From Kitasatospora papulosa (GTDB taxonomy: Bacteria > Actinomycetota > Actinomycetes > Streptomycetales > Streptomycetaceae): a DNA stretch of 64,000 nt. The notes beneath the pieces were generated by a model. That model was given only the letters and a program-made list of their open reading frames with translations. It was not told where the DNA came from and made no database searches. The position numbers and the translations under genes are program-made. This document shows positions 61,891 to 64,000 of the stretch, one piece after another. Positions within the stretch are counted from its first letter, which is position 1, and each line of letters opens with the position of its first letter. The stretch covers positions 434,001 to 498,000 of the forward strand of contig NZ_JNYQ01000004.1 of assembly GCF_000717245.1 (NCBI RefSeq), in the 5' to 3' direction.

Positions 61891-62334
61891 CCGGACGGTC
61901 ACGCGAGGGGACACGGGCGGCGGAAGGGCGCCCCCGGCAGGCGACGCGGCGGACACCTGCCGCACGGAAGGCCGACCCCGGCAGGGCGCGCGGCCGACAC
62001 GCACGGCGACGGCGGAAACGGGACGCGAAGGACGGGCCGGGGCGGCCCCGCCCGCCGGGCCCCGAAGCCGTACGCCCCGGAGCCACGCCCCTCCGCACCC
62101 GGGAGCGGTGACGAGCGCTCGGCCCTCGCCACAGCACTCAAAGCGGAATCGGTCACATCCACTTCAATCACGCAAACAGTGTGCTTACGGTGCCACCGTC
62201 GGACCTCCAGGTGTCGAGCACGTTGCACGAGTGTGACCCAGCACCCTCTTGCGGATTCCCGAACGACTGCCGCAGAGTGATGTATGCGCTTACAGGCAGC
62301 GCATACATTCGGATTGCTCGAGGAGGAGCCCTCC
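61891..62334 (+). other. Intergenic region before the sugar ABC operon
   Basis: 444 bp without a gene. A TGACCG-GA-CGGTCA hairpin overlaps the lacI stop (61888-61901). Near 62179 GTGTGCTTACGG partly repeats the operator further down (GCGCTTACAGG). The last 60 bp hold the operator and ribosome binding site. Confidence 0.4.
62280..62308. promoter_or_regulatory. Double LacI-type operator of sugar ABC operon
   Basis: ATGTATGCGCT (62280-62290) and its exact complement AGCGCATACAT (62298-62308) flank TACAGGC. The left part contains TGTATGCGCTTACA, the right part its inverse TGTATGCGCTGCCT on the other strand, so two overlapping 14-bp LacI-type sites face each other. The end is 26 bp before the lipoprotein start. 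Confidence 0.68.
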
Positions 62335-63582
62335 ATGTCCCGCACCGCCAGAACCGCCTCCGCCGCCCTCACCGTGGCACTCGCCCTCGGCGTCTCCGCC
62401 TGCGGAGGCTCGGGTGGTGACGACGTCGCCGCGGACGCGAAGCAGACGCTGACCGTCTGGGCCATGGGTGCCGAGGGCGAGAAGCTCGCGGAGGTGGCCG
62501 AGGTGTACGAGAAGGCCAACCCCAACATCACCGTCAAGGTCACCCCGGTCGGCTGGGACGTCGCCCACCAGAAGCTCGTCTCCGCCGCGGCGGCCGGCAC
62601 CATGCCGGACGTGGCCCAGATGGGCGGCAGTTACATGGGCGAGTTCGCCGAGCTCGGTGTCCTGGAGCCTGTCGACACGAAGACATTCGACAAGGGCGAC
62701 TTCTTCCCCGCCGGCTGGAGCCAGGGCGAGGTGGACGGCACCGCGTACGGCGTCCCGTGGTACGTCGACACCCGGGTCCTCTACTACCGCACCGACCTCG
62801 CGAAGAAGGCCGGAGTCGACAAGGCGCCCGCCGACTGGCAGGAGATGCGGTCCCTGGCGGCCGCGTACCAGGAGAAGGCCGGCACCAAGTGGGGCCTGTC
62901 CATCCAGCCCAGCGGTCTGGACACGGTGCAGAACTTCTACCCCTTCCTCTACTCCGCGGGCGGCGCGATCCTCGACGACAAGGGCGAGGCCGTCATCGAC
63001 AGCCCCGAGGCCGTCACCGCGCTGAAGGAGTACGGCGCCTACTTCGAGAAGGGCCTGTCCGACAAGTCGGTGCAGCCCGGCTACGACGTCGTGAAGGACT
63101 TCGGCAACGGCCGCGTCCCGATGTTCTTCGGCGGCCCGTGGCACGTGACCCTGCTGGACGAGGGCCAGCCGCAGATCAAGGGCAAGTGGGCCGTGGCCCC
63201 CGTCCCGGCCGGCACGTCCTCGGTGTCGATGGCGGGCGGTTCCTCACTGGTCGTCTCCAAGGACAGCGAGCACAAGGCGGCGGCGACCGCGTTCATCGAG
63301 TACCTCACGGACACGGAGGGCCAGGCCGACTGGTACGAGCGCACCAAGGACCTCCCCGCGAACACGGCTGCGTGGGACTCCGGCAAGCTCGCCGACGACG
63401 CGAACCTCCAGGTCTTCAAGCAGCAGATGGACACCGCCAAGTCCTCACCCTCCACGGCGCGGCTGACGGAGATCACCGACAAGGTCGACCAGGCCATCGC
63501 GAAGGTGACGCAGGGCAAGGCCTCCGCCGAGGACGCGCTGAAGACCGCGCAGTCCGAGATCGAAGGCCTCGTGAAGCAGTAG
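62335..63582 (+). CDS. Sugar-binding lipoprotein of ABC importer (SBP family 1)
   Basis: 415-aa extracytoplasmic lipoprotein. Signal sequence SRTARTASAALTVALALGV ends at the lipobox SAC, Cys23. The mature part has family-1 traits: LTVWAMGAEGEKLAEVAEVY, GTMPDVAQMGGSYMGEFAEL, YGVPWYVDTRVLYYRTD, MFFGGPWHV. ATG at 62335 follows AGGAGGAGC. First gene of the operon, stop 2 bp before the permease start. It captures an oligosaccharide or sugar, identity unknown. Confidence 0.9.
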   Translation: MSRTARTASAALTVALALGVSACGGSGGDDVAADAKQTLTVWAMGAEGEKLAEVAEVYEKANPNITVKVTPVGWDVAHQKLVSAAAAGTMPDVAQMGGSYMGEFAELGVLEPVDTKTFDKGDFFPAGWSQGEVDGTAYGVPWYVDTRVLYYRTDLAKKAGVDKAPADWQEMRSLAAAYQEKAGTKWGLSIQPSGLDTVQNFYPFLYSAGGAILDDKGEAVIDSPEAVTALKEYGAYFEKGLSDKSVQPGYDVVKDFGNGRVPMFFGGPWHVTLLDEGQPQIKGKWAVAPVPAGTSSVSMAGGSSLVVSKDSEHKAAATAFIEYLTDTEGQADWYERTKDLPANTAAWDSGKLADDANLQVFKQQMDTAKSSPSTARLTEITDKVDQAIAKVTQGKASAEDALKTAQSEIEGLVKQ

Positions 63583-63584
63583 CC

Positions 63585-64000
63585 ATGGGCACCACGACAT
63601 CCCAGGCCGCACGACCGGCCAAGGTGAAGGACGGCCCCGGGGCACTCCCGCCCCGGGCCGGAGCCGGACCGGGGCGCAGGAAGCGCTCGATGGGCGTACA
63701 GAACGCGGCGGGCTGGCTGTTCTCCATGCCCTTCCTCGTCCTGTTCACCGTCTTCATGGCGTTCCCGATCCTCGCGACGCTGCTGATGAGCTTCACGGAC
63801 TTCGGGCTGCGCAACGTGACGCGCCCCTGGGAAGCGAACTTCATCGGCTTCGAGAACTACACCGAGCTGTTCGGCGACGAGAAGTTCCTCAAGTCGCTCT
63901 TCAACACGGCGTACTTCGTGGTGGTGGGCGTCCCCCTGACGATCGCCCTCGGGCTGGTCGTGGCCGTACTGCTGAACAACGGCATCGACCGGGCACGGAC
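63585..64000 (+). CDS. Sugar ABC transporter permease, partial at window edge
   Basis: First 138 residues of an inner-membrane permease of the MalF/UgpA type, cut by the end of the window. A basic N-terminus (about 50 residues) leads to a first helix GWLFSMPFLVLFTVFMAFPI and then the typical MSFTDFGLRN...FIGFENYTELF segment, followed by a second helix TAYFVVVGVPLTIALGLVVA. ATG at 63585, two bases after the binding-protein stop. Second permease is expected to follow. Confidence 0.88.
   Translation, partial: MGTTTSQAARPAKVKDGPGALPPRAGAGPGRRKRSMGVQNAAGWLFSMPFLVLFTVFMAFPILATLLMSFTDFGLRNVTRPWEANFIGFENYTELFGDEKFLKSLFNTAYFVVVGVPLTIALGLVVAVLLNNGIDRAR

Overview
The window is a very GC-rich chromosomal segment, over 70 percent G+C by eye, with the third-position GC bias, GTG and TTG starts, lipobox lipoproteins, BldK-type peptide transporters, mycothiol enzyme and long perfect hairpin terminators of a Streptomyces or close relative. 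No rRNA, tRNA, CRISPR array, phage, integrase or insertion sequence was recognised. It reads as conserved core chromosome rather than an island, except for the last 6 kb, which looks more species-variable (drug efflux and sugar import).

Layout. 0-11 kb: DEAD-box RNA helicase, alpha/beta hydrolase, NYN-domain nuclease-like protein divergent from a 50-aa conserved microprotein, MarC, PHP phosphoesterase, a zinc-ribbon protein, an MFS exporter, a SUFU-domain protein, a CorA transporter and a small unknown. 11-15 kb: a lipoprotein, MgtE-N/CBS protein, DUF1003 protein and the Mrp Fe-S carrier. 15-21 kb: the envelope-stress module sigma-E / anti-sigma / HtrA / TatB, all on the minus strand, with an O-methyltransferase divergent from it. 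21-31 kb: DUF3117 microprotein, enoyl-CoA hydratase, Tag, a DivIVA-like membrane protein, a FolP2-type DHPS paralogue, a LOG-family protein, DapE, a lysozyme-like membrane protein, a small secreted protein, DapC, a 7Fe ferredoxin, a GNAT protein and a SirB1 protein. 31-41 kb: a secreted beta-helix protein behind a LacI-type palindrome, a peptidoglycan-binding-like membrane protein, the MshB deacetylase with a coupled small membrane protein, a 64-aa membrane protein, an S9 peptidase and a membrane protein. 41-53 kb: two tandem five-gene oligopeptide ABC transporter operons. 53-58 kb: TypA and an LpqW-like lipoprotein. 58-64 kb: a MarR/MFS/isochorismatase-fold operon, a LacI regulator and the start of a sugar ABC operon.

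How it works together. Three blocks are functional units seen directly from overlaps and order: the sigma factor with its HxxxCxxC anti-sigma factor, surface protease and Tat component; two duplicated peptide importers with their own hairpins after the binding-protein gene; and a LacI repressor whose promoter carries a 14-bp operator nearly identical to one in front of the adjacent sugar-binding-protein gene. Much of the gene content from corA to typA follows, from memory, the gene order of Mycobacterium tuberculosis Rv1165-Rv1239, so the segment appears to be an ancient actinobacterial neighbourhood. The less-described items I would look at first are the structured leader ahead of the 50-aa protein, the altered DHPS (FolP2) active-site loop, the two LacI-type operator sets and the peptide-transporter duplication. 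I did not find a clearly novel defence or biosynthetic system.
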